NCBI GenBank assembly: GCA_026018925.1 | Contig: JAKSZU010000008.1 | Span: 56,627,027-56,691,026, forward strand | Direction of reading: 5' to 3' | Length of the DNA: 64,000 nt | Source of the DNA: Tupaia tana | Taxonomy: Eukaryota; Chordata; Mammalia; Scandentia; Tupaiidae | Shown here: in pieces, positions 33,616 to 44,924 of the stretch | Layout: every line of letters starts with the position of its first letter | Position numbering within the stretch: position 1 is the stretch's first letter | Position numbers and translations under genes: made by a program | The notes under the pieces: generated by a model | What the model was told of the DNA's origin: nothing | Databases searched by the model: none | What the model saw: the letters and a program-made list of their open reading frames with translations, nothing else

Positions 33616-33850
33616 ATTGGACAGTGGTTCAGCAGTAAAATGTGAGGCTCCTCGAGGCTGAGCTATGTGGGATGATTCCGAGTTTGCATACAGAAAACTT
33701 CCTGAATGTGTCAGGCATATGCGTGCTCATGATCTGGGCTGGCTGAAGTTGGGAGTGGAGTCACTGAGACCCTATTTGGGGTATTCTCTCTTTCTCTTTC
33801 TGTCTGTCTCTCTTGATTATGGAAGAAATAAACCTTTAAAACGAGAGAGA
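33616..33850 (+). mobile_element. Old SINE relative, diverged
   Basis: 'gacagtggttcagcagtaaaatg' head remnant, 'gagaccctatttggggta' body, CT-rich end. Belongs with the other 'accctac' type copies. Confidence 0.5.
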
Positions 33851-34039
33851 GAAAGGCCTTGAGACTGAATGGTAGATAGGGAGGGAACGGGATCACAGTT
33901 TAAGATACAGTGAAAGAAAAGAAGGTTCGGGTGGAAAGCTAACAATGTCCCCTTCAGACATGCCAAATCTGAGAAGTCTGTGGAACATCTAAATAGAGAT
34001 TGAAGGAAGACTCTTTCACCATGTTCTTTAGGTCTGTTC

Positions 34040-34325
34040 CTTGTGGTGTATGTTCTTATCCTGTACTTTCAACACCTTGAATGTTTTCTCTTGTTTCTTG
34101 TCCCTTGAATATTCTAGGACTTCTGCCTGCAACAGTCTTTTTCCTTCTTAGCTCACCCCTATTATTCATCCTTCAGGTCTGTCTAAGCTTCCACATTCCT
34201 TTCACCCTTCCTCAGCCATAACCTGTTCCATGTTCCTGCTGTCGTCTCCCTGAGCACTTATTCATTGTTTGTTTAGTTGTCTATTTTATAGTCCTCACTG
34301 GACTATAAACTCCTCGAGGTCTGTA
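34040..34325 (+). repeat. L2 3'-end fragment
   Basis: L2 order: 'gaatattctaggacttctgcctgc', 'catccttcaggtctg', 'ggactataaactcctcgagg'. Confidence 0.7.
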
Positions 34326-34326
34326 T

Positions 34327-34790
34327 TAGTTATCTATTCCTGTATAACAAAGTAATCCAAAGCGTAGCAGCTTAAAACAACAAACATTTATTATTGCGCA
34401 TAGTTCCCAAGGGTCAATGATCTGAGAGCAGTTTATGTGGTGGTTCTGCTCCGGGTCTCTCACAAACTTGCCGTTAAGCTGTTGGCTGGGGCCGTGCTCT
34501 GAAAACTCAACTGTGATGGAGGATGTGCTGCCAAGCTCTTTCATGTGGCTGTTGACAGGAGGCTTCAGTTCCTTACAACATAGGCCGCTCATAACATGCG
34601 TTTTCCCACAGCAAGTGGCCTGAAAGTGTATGTGGCGAAGATGGAAGCCGTGGTGTCTTTCGTAACCTACCTTTAAAGTGACATACTTTTACTTCTGCCA
34701 TATTCTATTAATTCTATTGTACCAGGGACCAAGCCCTGGTACATCGTGGGAATGGACTGTACCAAGGCCAAATGTATGTTAAAGACAAAT
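34327..34790 (-). repeat. Old LTR-like element (MaLR-type, family unsure)
   Basis: 'ttagttatctattcctgtataac', 'cttaaaacaacaaacatttatt', 'acttctgccatattctatta', 'accaagccctggtac' occur in the order of an ancient LTR. Ends are approximate. Confidence 0.6.
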
Positions 34791-35263
34791 GTATCCTCAG
34801 AACCTAGCATGGTGCCTGACATGTTGACATTCTTAATTCATCAAATGAGTGTTTGTGTCAGGAACTCTGCACGAAAAGCCTGAAGAAGAGTTTCAAGTCG
34901 GAAAAGGGACAACAAATGAACAATGGATGTGATCATAACAGGAGGTGGGAAACTCTAGAAGGAATACGTAGAATAAAGTATGTGAACCAAGGCTAGAGTC
35001 TGGAGGGACACAAACAAAGAAATAAAGGAGGGCGTTAAACAGATGGAACAGTTCAGCCACAGAGACAAGCTTAGAACCATGAGAAGAAAGCAACTGATGC
35101 AAAGCCAGGAAAGAGGTTCAGAAAGGAGGTGGTCAGGAGCCCCAAATAATAAAGACGGTACAAATAAAATGAGGCCCAAGAAGAGCTAATTTGTCCAGGA
35201 GCCTCCTAATGGAGTGGTTAGGGGAGGAGTTGAATTATGTTGTATCAAAAATTAAATGAGATG
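34791..35263. other. No gene recognised
   Basis: Purine-rich plus strand ('gaggtggtcaggagccccaaat'), probably a worn ancient repeat. No credible frame. Confidence 0.3.
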
Positions 35264-35494
35264 GGCTGGCTCCATATTGTAGAGGCTAAAGGAGCCAGAT
35301 CTCACTGACTATGTGTTTCAAATCCTGGCCCTGATGGCTTAAAAAAATATGTGCATGTGTGCACGCATGCTCCAAATTCCAGTAGAATGGAAGAATGGAG
35401 GAGAAAGGATTGCAGTATGACCATGATTTATAGAGGCATGTTTTCTCTCTCTCCCTCTCTCTCTGGATCAGCTCTTAGCAGTGTTTAAGCACTA
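35264..35494 (+). mobile_element. tRNA-derived SINE, older form
   Basis: Head 'gggctggctccatattgtag', body 'gcatgctccaaattccag', CT run and 'ggatcagctcttagcagtg' end. Confidence 0.75.
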
Positions 35495-35568
35495 CGAATC
35501 AGGAGCCAAATCCCACGAGACCAACCACACTTTGATTCCTGGCCCTCATGGCTTAAAAAACACACTGG
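35495..35568 (+). mobile_element. SINE head fragment hit by a later SINE
   Basis: Older-form segment 'ccaaatcccacgagaccaacc' to 'cttaaaaaacacactggg', cut by the next copy. Its remainder resumes at about 35846 ('aacactgggtacatgtgc'). Confidence 0.7.
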
Positions 35569-35845
35569 GGGGACCAGCAGATGGCGTGATGGTTACATTG
35601 CTGGGCCCCCACGTAGTCGACTGCAATTCAAGTCCCAGACTTGGCTACTTAAAACTCACACTGGGCACACATGTGCATGTGTGCCCAAGATCCTAAGAGA
35701 TGAGAATGGAGAAGGGATTGCAGTATGGCCATCCACCTAGGGGTTGATTTCTCATGTTCTGTCTCCCTGTCTCTCTCTGTCTCTCCGGTGAGTGCCTGCA
35801 ACCTATGGCAAAAAAAAAAAATCTCTCAAAAAAAAAGAAAAAAAA
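35569..35845 (+). mobile_element. tRNA-derived SINE nested in an older SINE
   Basis: Head GATGGCGTGATGGTTACATTGC. Internal A12 and an A-rich tail with G interruptions. The flank aaaacacactggg recurs as aaaaacactggg. Confidence 0.88.
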
Positions 35846-36162
35846 AGAAAAACACTGGGTACATGTGCAATGCTAGACTCAATTCTAGGACTTCCATTTG
35901 AACTATCAGAAAAGCAGGTACTTTCTTTTTCTTTTCAGAGAGCAGCATTTTACCTGAGCATCAGTTCTGAGTTCTAGTTATCTGCCTCAGCATGAGAGAG
36001 CCTAGCAGAAACCAACACAGAAAACAGAACAACAAGTTGGAGAAAAACCAGGTCCTGGGGACATCCTCTGAGACACTGAATTTAAATGTTCCTGTGGCTA
36101 AACTAACCTTAGAATTTAGATAGCATCCATAAATTCTCTTTTTCAGTCAAGTTGGTTAGGGT

Positions 36163-36341
36163 TAATTTTTTTTCTCTTTTTTTCATTTTTCATTTATCAT
36201 TATTATCATTTTAATTTGCTAAAGGGCTCACCAAAGAGAGAGAGGAAAAGTAAAAAAGCAAGCTGCCAGGTCCAGGACTTGAACTGTGGTCAGCCATGTG
36301 GGAGTCCAGCACCTCAACCACCATGACACCTGCTGGCCCCT
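36163..36341 (-). mobile_element. tRNA-derived SINE, short form
   Basis: Head end 'accaccatgacacctgctgg'. Right end 'attttaatttgctaaaggg'. Flanks tagggttaattttt and tagggttgtttt. Confidence 0.85.
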
Positions 36342-36546
36342 AGGGTTGTTTTCTATTTCCACCTCAGCTTTGACTTGAAAAAGCCCTTACTTGTGTATGA
36401 GGATTTCTCTCTTTGATAGGGATGACTTAAGAATGATTGAAGGCTGAGAAGGAAGAGGCTGTGAAAGAAATTATTTTGGAGATAACAGCATATGAAAAGC
36501 TTTATTTCTTTATTTAACATTGGGTTAATATGGATTTTCTTGTATT

Positions 36547-36634
36547 TTTATTCCTGTTGTGTGTGTGTGTGTGTGTGTGTGTATATCACAACAGGAATAA
36601 ATATACATATATATACATATATACACACACACAC

Positions 36635-36678
<44 letters not shown>

Positions 36679-36680
36679 CC
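36547..36680. repeat. Fold-back microsatellite
   Basis: (TG)n at 36558-36582 sits between perfect 15-bp inverted arms tttattcctgttgtg (36547-36561) and cacaacaggaataaa (36587-36601). After an AT-rich stretch, a second fold-back follows: (AC)n at about 36625-36634 against (TG)n at 36638-36676. Confidence 0.9.
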
Positions 36681-36689
36681 CCAGTACTA

Positions 36690-37590
36690 CCCAGAGAAAG
36701 TATCTCTGAGGCAAAATAAGAGCTCAATATCCAAAGAAGGATTATACAGCATGGTCTATTTACTAAAGGTAAAAACTACTTTAGCTCCCACTTTCCCTTC
36801 AAGAATTAGCTCAGTGTTGTCAAATTCTGAGAGGTCTCCCCTTAATTTGTTCTCGACCCTATGCCAACCTCAAGCTAAATTGCAGGCCTCACTTTGATGT
36901 CTCATAATGTCCCATGCATGTGGAATCAGAGTTCTTTTAACAAGAAGCACAGAGTTACCTGATTGCCAAAACATGAGGGCCGCTCCAGACTGGGCGAGTG
37001 CTATTAAATCATGATGGAGGCACAGTAAACACAAGAAAATGAGAGTTGGGAAGAAACTAGGTTACAGTTACTCTCCCAGACACCCTCTCTTGAGCTCTAC
37101 TAATGAACGAGTTTGTAATTTGCTGCTTTGAAATAATAAAAAGCATTAGAAGAAATTCACTTTTTCATAATGTCTAGGGTCTGCTTTTATTAACAGCCTT
37201 TTTGGTCTGGTTATACTTATCAAGCTTTGAGGCTAAAAGGAAAATAAATTGAACCTAATTTGCATGAAGATAGAGGCTTAGGAAGAAATGCTTTCATCTA
37301 ACTGCATGCAATATTGTGGAAGGAGAGGAATAGGCATGTACATGCAATTATTTTATTTGTCAGCTCCCACTTATCTAAATGGAAAAAAACGTACATTTAT
37401 GAGTTTTTACTTCTACCTAGTATGCTGCTAAAAATCAGAACTGGTTACAGAAGAAAGTGGTCTGTGCTTTTGTCCGTGGGTCACCCTTCCCCAATAAACA
37501 CCCTCTTATTTTTGCTGGACTGAATCAATGGCCTAAATTGTAAGAAGCTGGCAGGACAGTGACATGGATTGCAGGCTAAAGCTTTTCCTG
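36690..37590. other. No gene recognised
   Basis: AT-rich, apparently low-copy sequence. No conserved frame, splice pattern or repeat I can name. Confidence 0.3.
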
Positions 37591-37826
37591 GGGGACCAGC
37601 AGTGTAGTGGTGGACACCCATGTAGTTTTGAACCCAGCAACTTGACACTCACACTGAGTATGTGTGCCTGTGTACCCAAGATCCCAAGGGAAGGATGGAG
37701 GAGAAGGGATTGTGGTGTGGCCATCCTCCCTGGGGGGGAGGGGTAATTTCTCGTTTTCTGTCTCTCTGTCTCTGTGTGTCCAGCAAGCACACGTGCCCTA
37801 TAACAAAAATCTTTCTTAAACAAACA
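37591..37826 (+). mobile_element. tRNA-derived SINE, long form with head deletion
   Basis: 'gggggaccagcagtgtagtggtgg' is followed directly by 'acacccatgtagttttgaac': A-box spacer and part of the B-box region are lost. Confidence 0.85.
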
Positions 37827-37895
37827 CCTTTTCTGGACCAAAACAGAATTTCACTTGGTAAGTTGGAAAATTGTCCATTAAAAAATGTATTTTAG

Positions 37896-38152
37896 GGACT
37901 AGCAGGTGGCATAATGGTTATGTCACTGGACTCACATAGTTGACCATGGTTCAAGTCCCAGAACCAGCAGCTTAAAACTCACACTGGTACATGTACACAC
38001 GTGCCCAAAATCCTGAGAAGAGAATGGAGGAGAAGAGATTGCAGCATAGCCATCCCCTCTAGGGATGATTTCTCACTTTCTGTCTCTCTGTCTCTCCAGC
38101 AAGCACATGTACCCTACAGCAAACATCTCTCACTAAAATAAATAAATAAAAT
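37896..38152 (+). mobile_element. tRNA-derived SINE, long form
   Basis: Head GGTGGCATAATGGTTATGTC. Exact duplication aaaaatgtattttag at 37881-37895 and 38153-38167. Confidence 0.93.
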
Positions 38153-38167
38153 AAAAATGTATTTTAG

Positions 38168-38508
38168 ATCCCTTTGTCCAGTCATTATGATATTGAGACA
38201 TAAACTGCAAAGTCTATGTTCAGTCAAGTTTCTTTCAAATGGACTTTTTCCTAAATTGGTCATTTGCATAGAGTTTGAGAAATTGGGGACATTCAAAATG
38301 TGACAGAACATAACACATGATAATATGTGAAACTGGCTATATGACTTCCCAAAGGTGAGTCATGATTTTCTTTGTTCTCCCAAGTATAGTAATACATCAT
38401 TCATTGAGGTGGATAGTAGAAGCAGAGGTAAACTGTCAGAACCATCTCTCTTATCCCAGGCTGTCGAGAAAGCTGAGCCTAAGGCAAAGGTTAAAGTTCA
38501 GATGCTTT
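38168..38508. other. No gene recognised
   Basis: Unassigned sequence between two SINEs. No frame or motif of note. Confidence 0.3.
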
Positions 38509-38680
38509 GGGGTCAGCAGGTGGCATAGTGGTTAAGGCGCTGGATTCCCACGCAGCCAACCACGGTTTGAATTCCAGACCTGGCAGCTTGAAACTCACGC
38601 AGGGACTGTGTGCCTACCAAGATTCCAAGAGGAGAATGGAGGAAAAGAAAGTGTGGAATGCTCATCCCCCCTGGGCTCCA
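38509..38680 (+). mobile_element. tRNA-derived SINE, right end missing
   Basis: Head GGTGGCATAGTGGTTAAGGC and body to 'catcccccctgggctcc'. The CT-rich end and tail are absent, so a deletion removed them after insertion. Confidence 0.82.
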
Positions 38681-38913
38681 TTTCCAAATTAACTTACCTG
38701 TTTGGGGCAATATTCAGCCCTTTGGGGGTCCTGAACAGAGGACCTATTCCTTGAAGGTTCTTGGTCTGTGGCTACCCTCAGCTCTTTGCCACATGGACCT
38801 CTCCAACATGACTACTTGCTCGTCAAAGCCAGCAAATCTACTAGCAAGTCATAATTCATGACGTTTTGCAAACCAATTATGGAAGCAGCATGCTATGCTC
38901 TTGCTGTATTCTT

Positions 38914-39155
38914 TTGCTTATCTATTCATTTATTTAGAGATATTTTGCTACAGGGCTCATGTGCTTGCAGGAGAGACAGCAAAAAATCAGCCCCTGAGGG
39001 GAATGGCCATTCTCCTCTTCTCCATTCTCCTCTCAGGATTTTAGGCATGCATGCACACATGCCCAGCAGGAGTTAGAAGCTGCTGGTTCTGAGACTGGAA
39101 CTGCAGTCAACCACATGGAAGTCCAGCACCTTATCCACAACACCATCTGCTGGCC
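38914..39155 (-). mobile_element. tRNA-derived SINE, long form
   Basis: Head end 'atccacaacaccatctgctgg'. Flanks 'tgctcttgctgtattc' and 'acccttgctatattcc' form a worn duplication. Confidence 0.82.
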
Positions 39156-39671
39156 CTATACCCTTGCTATATTCCAATGGTTAGAAAAACATCACCAGGT
39201 CCAGCCCACACTCAAGGGGAGAGAACTATATAAAAGTATGGCAGGAGGTGGGGACCACTGAGGGGCCCCTTAGAAGTCAGGCTTCCAACACTGAGACTGT
39301 ACATGTGCAAAATGAGATTCTGCAAGGCCTGAAGAAATCACACGTTAGAAGGATGAGAGCTGGGAAAGCCAGAATGAAAAGGTCTCACTAATAGTTGAAA
39401 AAGCCACAAATATTTGAAAATTAAACAACACACTTGGATAGATAAAATAAAAAAAAAAAAACCTCACAAGAAAAATTAGAAAACATTTTGAACAGGATGA
39501 TAATAAAGATAATAAAGACAATATATCAAAATCTGTGAAATACAACTAAAGCTATTTTTAAAAGTTGCAATCTTAAATGTTTATAATGAGAGAAGAAAGG
39601 TTTAAAATCAATAACATAACCTGACACTTAAGCTATAAAAAGATAAGCAAATTAAACCTAAAATAAGTAGA

Positions 39672-39722
39672 AAATTTTTGCATAGAAAAACAGGTCATGA
39701 CTTTCTCAAAAACCCAATATTA
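39672..39722. mobile_element. Mariner-type MITE, right half (copy 4)
   Basis: 'atttttgcatag' centre and right arm 'gtcatgactttctcaaaaac' ending ccaata. The left arm is missing. It lies inside the L1 ORF2 remnant. Confidence 0.6.
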
Positions 39723-39918
39723 ATGATGCAACAGAAATGAATAGAAAAGTGGTGAGACAACAAAGAAATTAATAAAATTGAAAATTATTTGAGAAGATCA
39801 TAATAGATAACCCCTAGCAAATCTAATCAAGAGAAAAGTAGAGAAAACACAAATTACCAATATCTGGGTTAAAAGAGAGGATATCACTACAGAAATGAAG
39901 CCATTAAAAATGTAATAA

Positions 39919-40070
39919 GGGGGACCAGCAGGTGACGTGGTGGTTGGGACACTGTATTCCCACATGGCCTACTGTGGTTCAAGTCCAGGACCTGATGGCT
40001 TGCTTTCTCACTTCCCCTTTCTCTTTCTCTCTGTCACTGTCTGGTCAAAATAAAAATAATGATAACAAAT
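39919..40070 (+). mobile_element. tRNA-derived SINE, short form
   Basis: Head 'gggaccagcaggtgacgtgg', direct junction 'gatggcttgctttctcac', right end 'tggtcaaaataaaaataatg'. Confidence 0.88.
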
Positions 40071-40250
40071 AACATTAAAAAAATTAAGTAATTATTTTTT
40101 AAAAGTGCGTTAAGGGAATAATATAAACAACTTTATGACAATAAATTTGATAATTTAGATAAAATGAAAAAATTCCTTGAAAAATTCAATTTATCAAGAA
40201 ATAAATACATGACAGAAGTTCTCCAACTCCCTTTTTGGCATAAGATCCAA

Positions 40251-40696
40251 GACAAGGAAGGTAAAACTACAAGAAAGCTAAAGGAAGCTCTTCAGAATAA
40301 AGGGAAATGACACCATATGTTAACTCAGATCTACCAGGAAAAATGAAGAGCACCAAAAATGGTAGTATAAGGATTAATGTAAAAACGACATATTTTTCCT
40401 TCTCTTCTCTTAATTGATGGAAAAGACATATGACTATTTAAAGCAAAAAAATGTAACACAGTATTTTAGGTATAAATTTAATATAAATAGCACATGATTC
40501 AATTTGTATGAAAGTCTAGAAGAGGCAGATCTAGGGATAGATTAGTGGTTGCCGGGCAGAGGGCAGGGAAGAATGAAGACTGGTTGCTAATGGGTGTGGG
40601 GTTTCTTTTGGGAGTGATGAAAATGTTCTGGATGAAATGTTCTGGTTGCACAACTTTGTCATTATAATAAAACCACTGAGTTGTATACTTCATTTT
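40251..40696 (+). repeat. L1/HAL1-type 3' sequence and L1M 3' end
   Basis: 40270-40460 resembles the ancient L1/HAL1 3' UTR ('ggaagctcttcag', 'aagacatatgactatttaaagc'). 40490-40696 is an L1M right end ('gattagtggttgccgggc', 'gttctggttgcacaac'). Confidence 0.6.
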
Positions 40697-41063
40697 TTAA
40701 ATTTATTTATTTTAGAGAGATTTTTACTAGAGGGTGCATGCACTTGCCAGAGAGACAGAGAGAGAGAAAGTGAGAAGTTACTCCCCTACCCGCCCCAGAG
40801 GGGATGGCCATACCACAGTTCCTTCTCCTCCATTCTCCTCTTGGGATTTTAGACACACATGCATGCACACATGCTGATATGATTTTCAAGTTGTCAGATC
40901 TGGGACTTGAACCACAGTCAGCCATATGGTTTGCTATGTTTAGAGTATCCTCATTAAGGCAGGTGCTATAGTTAATACTGTAGTTAGTATCAATGCAAAC
41001 AGAACTCACTAGTCTAATAATAGGAATCCAGCATCTTAACCACTACACCACCTGCTGGCCCCC
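40697..41063 (-). mobile_element. tRNA-derived SINE carrying a 94-bp insertion
   Basis: Reverse-strand long form. The expected head 'ccatatgggaatccagc' is split after ccatatgg (40929) by foreign sequence and resumes as gaatccagc (41024). The head ends 'aaccactacaccacctgctgg'. Confidence 0.88.
40930..41023. other. Templated insertion from about 1 kb downstream, in twin-primed order
   Basis: 40930-40958 is the exact reverse complement of 41878-41906 (29 bp), with weaker inverted similarity continuing to about 40978. 40983-41023 is then a direct copy (about 90%) of 41908-41948. An inverted 5' part followed by a direct 3' part of neighbouring sequence is the order produced by twin priming. The SINE loses no bases. 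Confidence 0.85.
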
Positions 41064-41330
41064 TGAATTTACTTTAAAAAGGTGAATTTCATAGTGTATG
41101 ATTTATATCTCAAAAATGCAAGTAAATACAATATATATGACAAAAACTGCAAAAATGGATGGGATAAATGTAACTATAATATTGTAAGCTTTCTATATTT
41201 TCCCTGGAGTAATTCAATATAAAGTCTAAGAAGATTATGAAAAGCTAAAGATGTATGCTGTAATCCTTAGAGCAACCAATAAAAATAAACAGATAAATAA
41301 ATAAAAGGAGCTATAGTTAAAATGCCAAAG
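41064..41330 (+). repeat. L1M/HAL1-type 3' remnant
   Basis: 'aaggtgaatttcatagtgtatg' continues the L1M right end. 41215-41300 ('taaagatgtatgctgtaatcc', 'agagcaaccaataaaaa') matches the ancient L1/HAL1 3' UTR. Confidence 0.5.
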
Positions 41331-41339
41331 TAAAAACCT

Positions 41340-42400
41340 TCTCCTTCCTACCATGACAGAGTAACAAGGACAGGGTTAGCCTTTCTGGGTCAGAAAAGTG
41401 AACAAAATATATGAATAACTGTTTTCAGACATTGGAAAACAGACAGTATAGGACAGTGATCCATGATAGAAGAGAAACAACTAGACTTTTTGCCTAAAGC
41501 CTACTTTGGGTCTGTGTACAGGTAGATGGAATCAAACAGAGCCTCGTAGCCTCAATGCAATGAAGACATAGAGACCAATGTTAAGGGACCAAAGCCACTG
41601 GAACTTGTGTGTTGACATCTGGATGGGAGGGAACTACTATAAAAACAGGAAGACCTAGAAATTTGCATATGGGTCTTTGCTGAGCGTTGATTACACATGC
41701 ATAAGAGTGAAATTTTACCAGGCAAAACAAAAGGACTAGAGAGTAGAAAACAAAATTTATCAGAGTTCATGCATGGTGAAAAGACAAGAGCTCTGACCAG
41801 CCAGGTTGGAGAGTTTTCAAGAATCAACAAGGAAATTCCTAGACACAGTACAAGATGATCTCAACTACGGCATCTTCCTTAATGAGGATACTCTAAACAT
41901 AGCAAAAGAATTAGTATCAATGCAAACAGAATTGACTAGTCCAATAAAAGAAAAAGATACACAATGGACACATGAAGTTTATTTCAGGAGTGTAAAGAAT
42001 GCTTAATATTAGGAAATCTATCAACATCATTCACCATACTAATAGAGTGAAAAGAAAAAAATCATAAAATCAGTTCCATAGAATCATTAGATGCATTTCC
42101 ATTTAAGACAAAAAGAAGGGAACAAAGTCAGAAAGGAGACAAAAATATCTTCTGTAACTACCCCTTCCATTGTTTTGAAAGTTGTCACTAATAAAATTAA
42201 AAAGCAGAAAGATATCGAATTCCCAAAAATATAAAATAAAGAAGGAAGTTAAAGTGTGAGTGTTTGTAGGTGGGTATGGTTGTTCACCCAAGAAACTCAA
42301 AAGAATTAACTAAAAAATTTACACTACAAGATCCAGTGGAGCAATTTTTGTAGTTCCATAGTTTTACATTTTAGGCTTCTATAGGAATTCTGATAAGAGA
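41340..42400 (+). repeat. Old L1 remnant, includes templated-insertion source
   Basis: 42000-42090 is recognisable L1 ORF2 ('attaggaaatctatcaac', 'caccatactaatagagtg'). 41340-42000 is unassigned but includes 41859-41948, the source of the insertion at 40930. No intact frame. Confidence 0.5.
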
Positions 42401-42868
42401 CAACAAAATATTTAGGACTATAACAACTTTTAGTTGTAATTTCATGCTCACTGTATTTAGGTATGTCCCCCAATATCTGCAAACAATTCCCAGATATATT
42501 CCACTCACTCCTAAAATGAGAGATAAAAACATTTTAAAATATGTTTTCCATACTGCTAAGGTGGTAAGAAAATAAAGAGATATTCTCAGAGGTCAAAAAT
42601 AAGGATAAGGAGACAGTCATAAAGTTAAGTGAACCAATGACTGCCTGGATAATTTCCTAATTATAGTAACTTAAAAGTTTCAGTTTTAATGGTTCACATA
42701 GAAATACAGCCTAGATCCTGCACAAAGTGAAAAAACTGAATCAGATTTTTGCATCAAGCCAAGTATCCTTGGATTGTGACACCCACAGTGGTAGAGTTAA
42801 CAATAAAGATGTTCCTCAGAGGTGAATGGAAAGAAAATGTGCTTATTTCCTTAGCCCTTATTTTCTTA
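42401..42868. other. No gene recognised
   Basis: AT-rich unassigned sequence left of a SINE. Confidence 0.3.
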
Positions 42869-43169
42869 TTTTTTTTCTTTTAGAGAGACATTTTTTTACT
42901 ATAGTTGTTATAGTCCTAAACATACATTTTTTTTTTTGCTAGAAAGACCGAGAGAAAGACAGAGAGACAGAAAGCTAGAAATCACCCCCTGGTGGGGAAT
43001 GTCATGCCACAATCCTTTCTCTTCCATTCTCTTCTCAGGATTTTGGGCACACATGTACACGTGCTCAGCATGAGTTTCAAGCTGCCAAGTCCAGGACTTG
43101 AACCATGGACGGTCATGTGGGAGTCCAGCAATGTAAGCAATGTAAGCATTATACCATCAACTGATCTCA
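42869..43169 (-). mobile_element. tRNA-derived SINE with internal duplications
   Basis: Exact duplication agcccttattttctta at 42853-42868 and 43170-43185. A 9-bp unit (agcaatgta) is doubled in the head, and extra T-rich sequence separates the right end from the body. Confidence 0.9.
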
Positions 43170-43513
43170 AGCCCTTATTTTCTTAAGATAAAGTTTTACA
43201 TCTCCCTTAAAAATGATATCGACAAGGTACCCGCTCATATAAACCTATGAATCTACCTTACCTCTGAAGTCAGAAAAATCTTAAATATATTTTAATGTAG
43301 TTCCAGGTCATTAGTACTGCCAGGGCTTAGAAATAGAAAGTCCAGCTGAAATCTAGACCTCGAAGAATTAAGTTCCGAGTTCAGTAAGTTTTTACACAGA
43401 CTGTGCAAGGGAAATATAGGCCATCTTGAATGAGAGCCAATCTAGTCAAATGGAATGAAGATCACAAAGATCACAGATACTGAAAGAATCACACATTGAG
43501 TATAAAATTAGAA

Positions 43514-44159
43514 TACAGTAGTCTCCCCCTCCCATTTCTATGGCTTCAATTATCTCCAATCTACCACAGTCCAAATATATTAAATGGAAATTTCCAGAAA
43601 TAATTTACAAGTTTTAAATTGTGTGCCATTCTGAGTAGTATGATGAAATCTCTTGTCCATCAGTTTCCTGCTGCCCAAAACATGAGTCATCCTTTGGTCC
43701 AGCATATTCACACTGTATACACCACCTGCCTATTAGTCACTTAGTATCTTGGTTATCAGATAAAAATATATATGTAGTGGGGGACCAGCAGTTAGCGTAA
43801 TGGCTATGTCGCTGGACTCCCACGTAGTCGACCACGGTTCGAGTCCCGGACCCGGCGGCTTAAACTCACACCGGGCGCGTGTGCGTGCGTGCCCAAGATC
43901 CCGAGAGGAGAATGGAGGAGAAGGGATTGCGGCGTGGCCATCCCCCCTGGGGGGTGATTTCCTGCTTTCTATCTCTCTGTCTCTCTCTGTCTGTCTGGCG
44001 AGCGCACGCGCCCTATAGCAAAAACCTCTCCAAAAAAAGAAAAAAAATATATATATGTAGTATAAATAGGATTTGATACTATTCATGATTTTAGGCATCC
44101 ACTGTGGGGGAGGGGTATGTCTTAGGACAGGTTCCCCTTGGACAAGGAGGACTACTGTA
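43514..44159. mobile_element. Tigger/MER2-like DNA transposon remnant
   Basis: Terminal inverted repeats: TA-CAGTAGTCTCCCC at 43514 and GGACTACTG-TA ending 44159, with TA duplications as in the Tc1/mariner superfamily. The interior has no transposase frame, so it is a non-autonomous copy. A young SINE splits it. Confidence 0.72.
43780..44043 (+). mobile_element. Young tRNA-derived SINE, long form
   Basis: Near-consensus with both polymerase III boxes intact. Inserted in the Tigger-like element at an AT-rich site (aaaatatatatgtagt-type flanks). The tail is short. Confidence 0.95.
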
Positions 44160-44562
44160 CTTAATACATGGAAAGAAATAAAAGAAGGGATTGAAGTTAT
44201 GGTAAAGGTACAGAAGTTTAAAACTGACCAACTGATATGGAAAATAAGAGAACTACTAACTCAATTTAGAAATCCCTTAGATAGTACCTATTAAACACAA
44301 ATGAAGAGTTAATTATTAAACTAATTAGGATACAGCTGAAGAAATTATGGTCTAGAGTCTTTCAATTAATTCCTATTTCAGACATGAAACTGTATCATGA
44401 GAATAGAACACTGATGTATGTAATGAAAATATAACAACAGACTGGTAAAAACAAGAAACAACTAGAAGTTCACCAAAATCTACCCCTTCTATAAAATACA
44501 GGGGTGCATGAGAAGGCAATATTTAAATAAAGTCTACATTCCCAGGTTCTTCCTCTTGCAAC
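44160..44562. other. No gene recognised
   Basis: AT-rich. A run at 44170-44290 has an L1 ORF look ('aaataagagaactactaac') but is too worn to call. Confidence 0.3.
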
Positions 44563-44908
44563 TATTGGGTCATTGGAAAAGTCATGATACATTTTTGCAT
44601 AGAGAAATACATCATGGGACCAGCAGTTAGCGTAATGGCTATGTCGCTGGACTCCCATGTAGTCAACTGCGGTTCAAGTCTCGGACCCAGTGGCTTAAAC
44701 CCACGCTGGGCGCGTGTGCGTGCGTGCCCAAGATCCCGAGAGGAGAATGGAGGAGAAGGGATTGTGGTGTGGCTATCCCCCCAGGGGGGTGATTTCTCGC
44801 TTTCTGTCTCTCTGTCTCCCTCTGTCTTTCTGGTGAGCACACGCACCCTATAGCGAAAACCTCTCCAAAAAAAGAAAAATACATCATGACTTTTTTGACA
44901 ACTTAATA
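44563..44908. mobile_element. Mariner-type MITE split by a SINE (copy 5)
   Basis: Left part 44563-44616 ('ttgggtcattggaaaagtca', 'acatttttgcatag'). Right part 44889-44908 ('acttttttgacaacttaata'). The SINE inserted at the right arm. Confidence 0.85.
44617..44876 (+). mobile_element. Young tRNA-derived SINE inside the MITE
   Basis: Exact duplication aaatacatcatg at 44605-44616 and 44877-44888. A box TAGCGTAATGG. B box GGTTCAAGTCT has changed. Confidence 0.95.
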
Positions 44909-44924
44909 GTTACGGTCACATGGC

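Larger units (their letters stand above)
39390..40250 (+). repeat. Old L1 ORF2 remnant
   Basis: L1 order in broken frames: 'atctgtgaaatacaactaaagc', 'gagaagaaaggtttaaaatc', 'agcaaattaaacctaaaataag', 'aaattaataaaattgaaaatt', and, after a SINE, 'aataatataaacaactttatg'. Confidence 0.75.
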
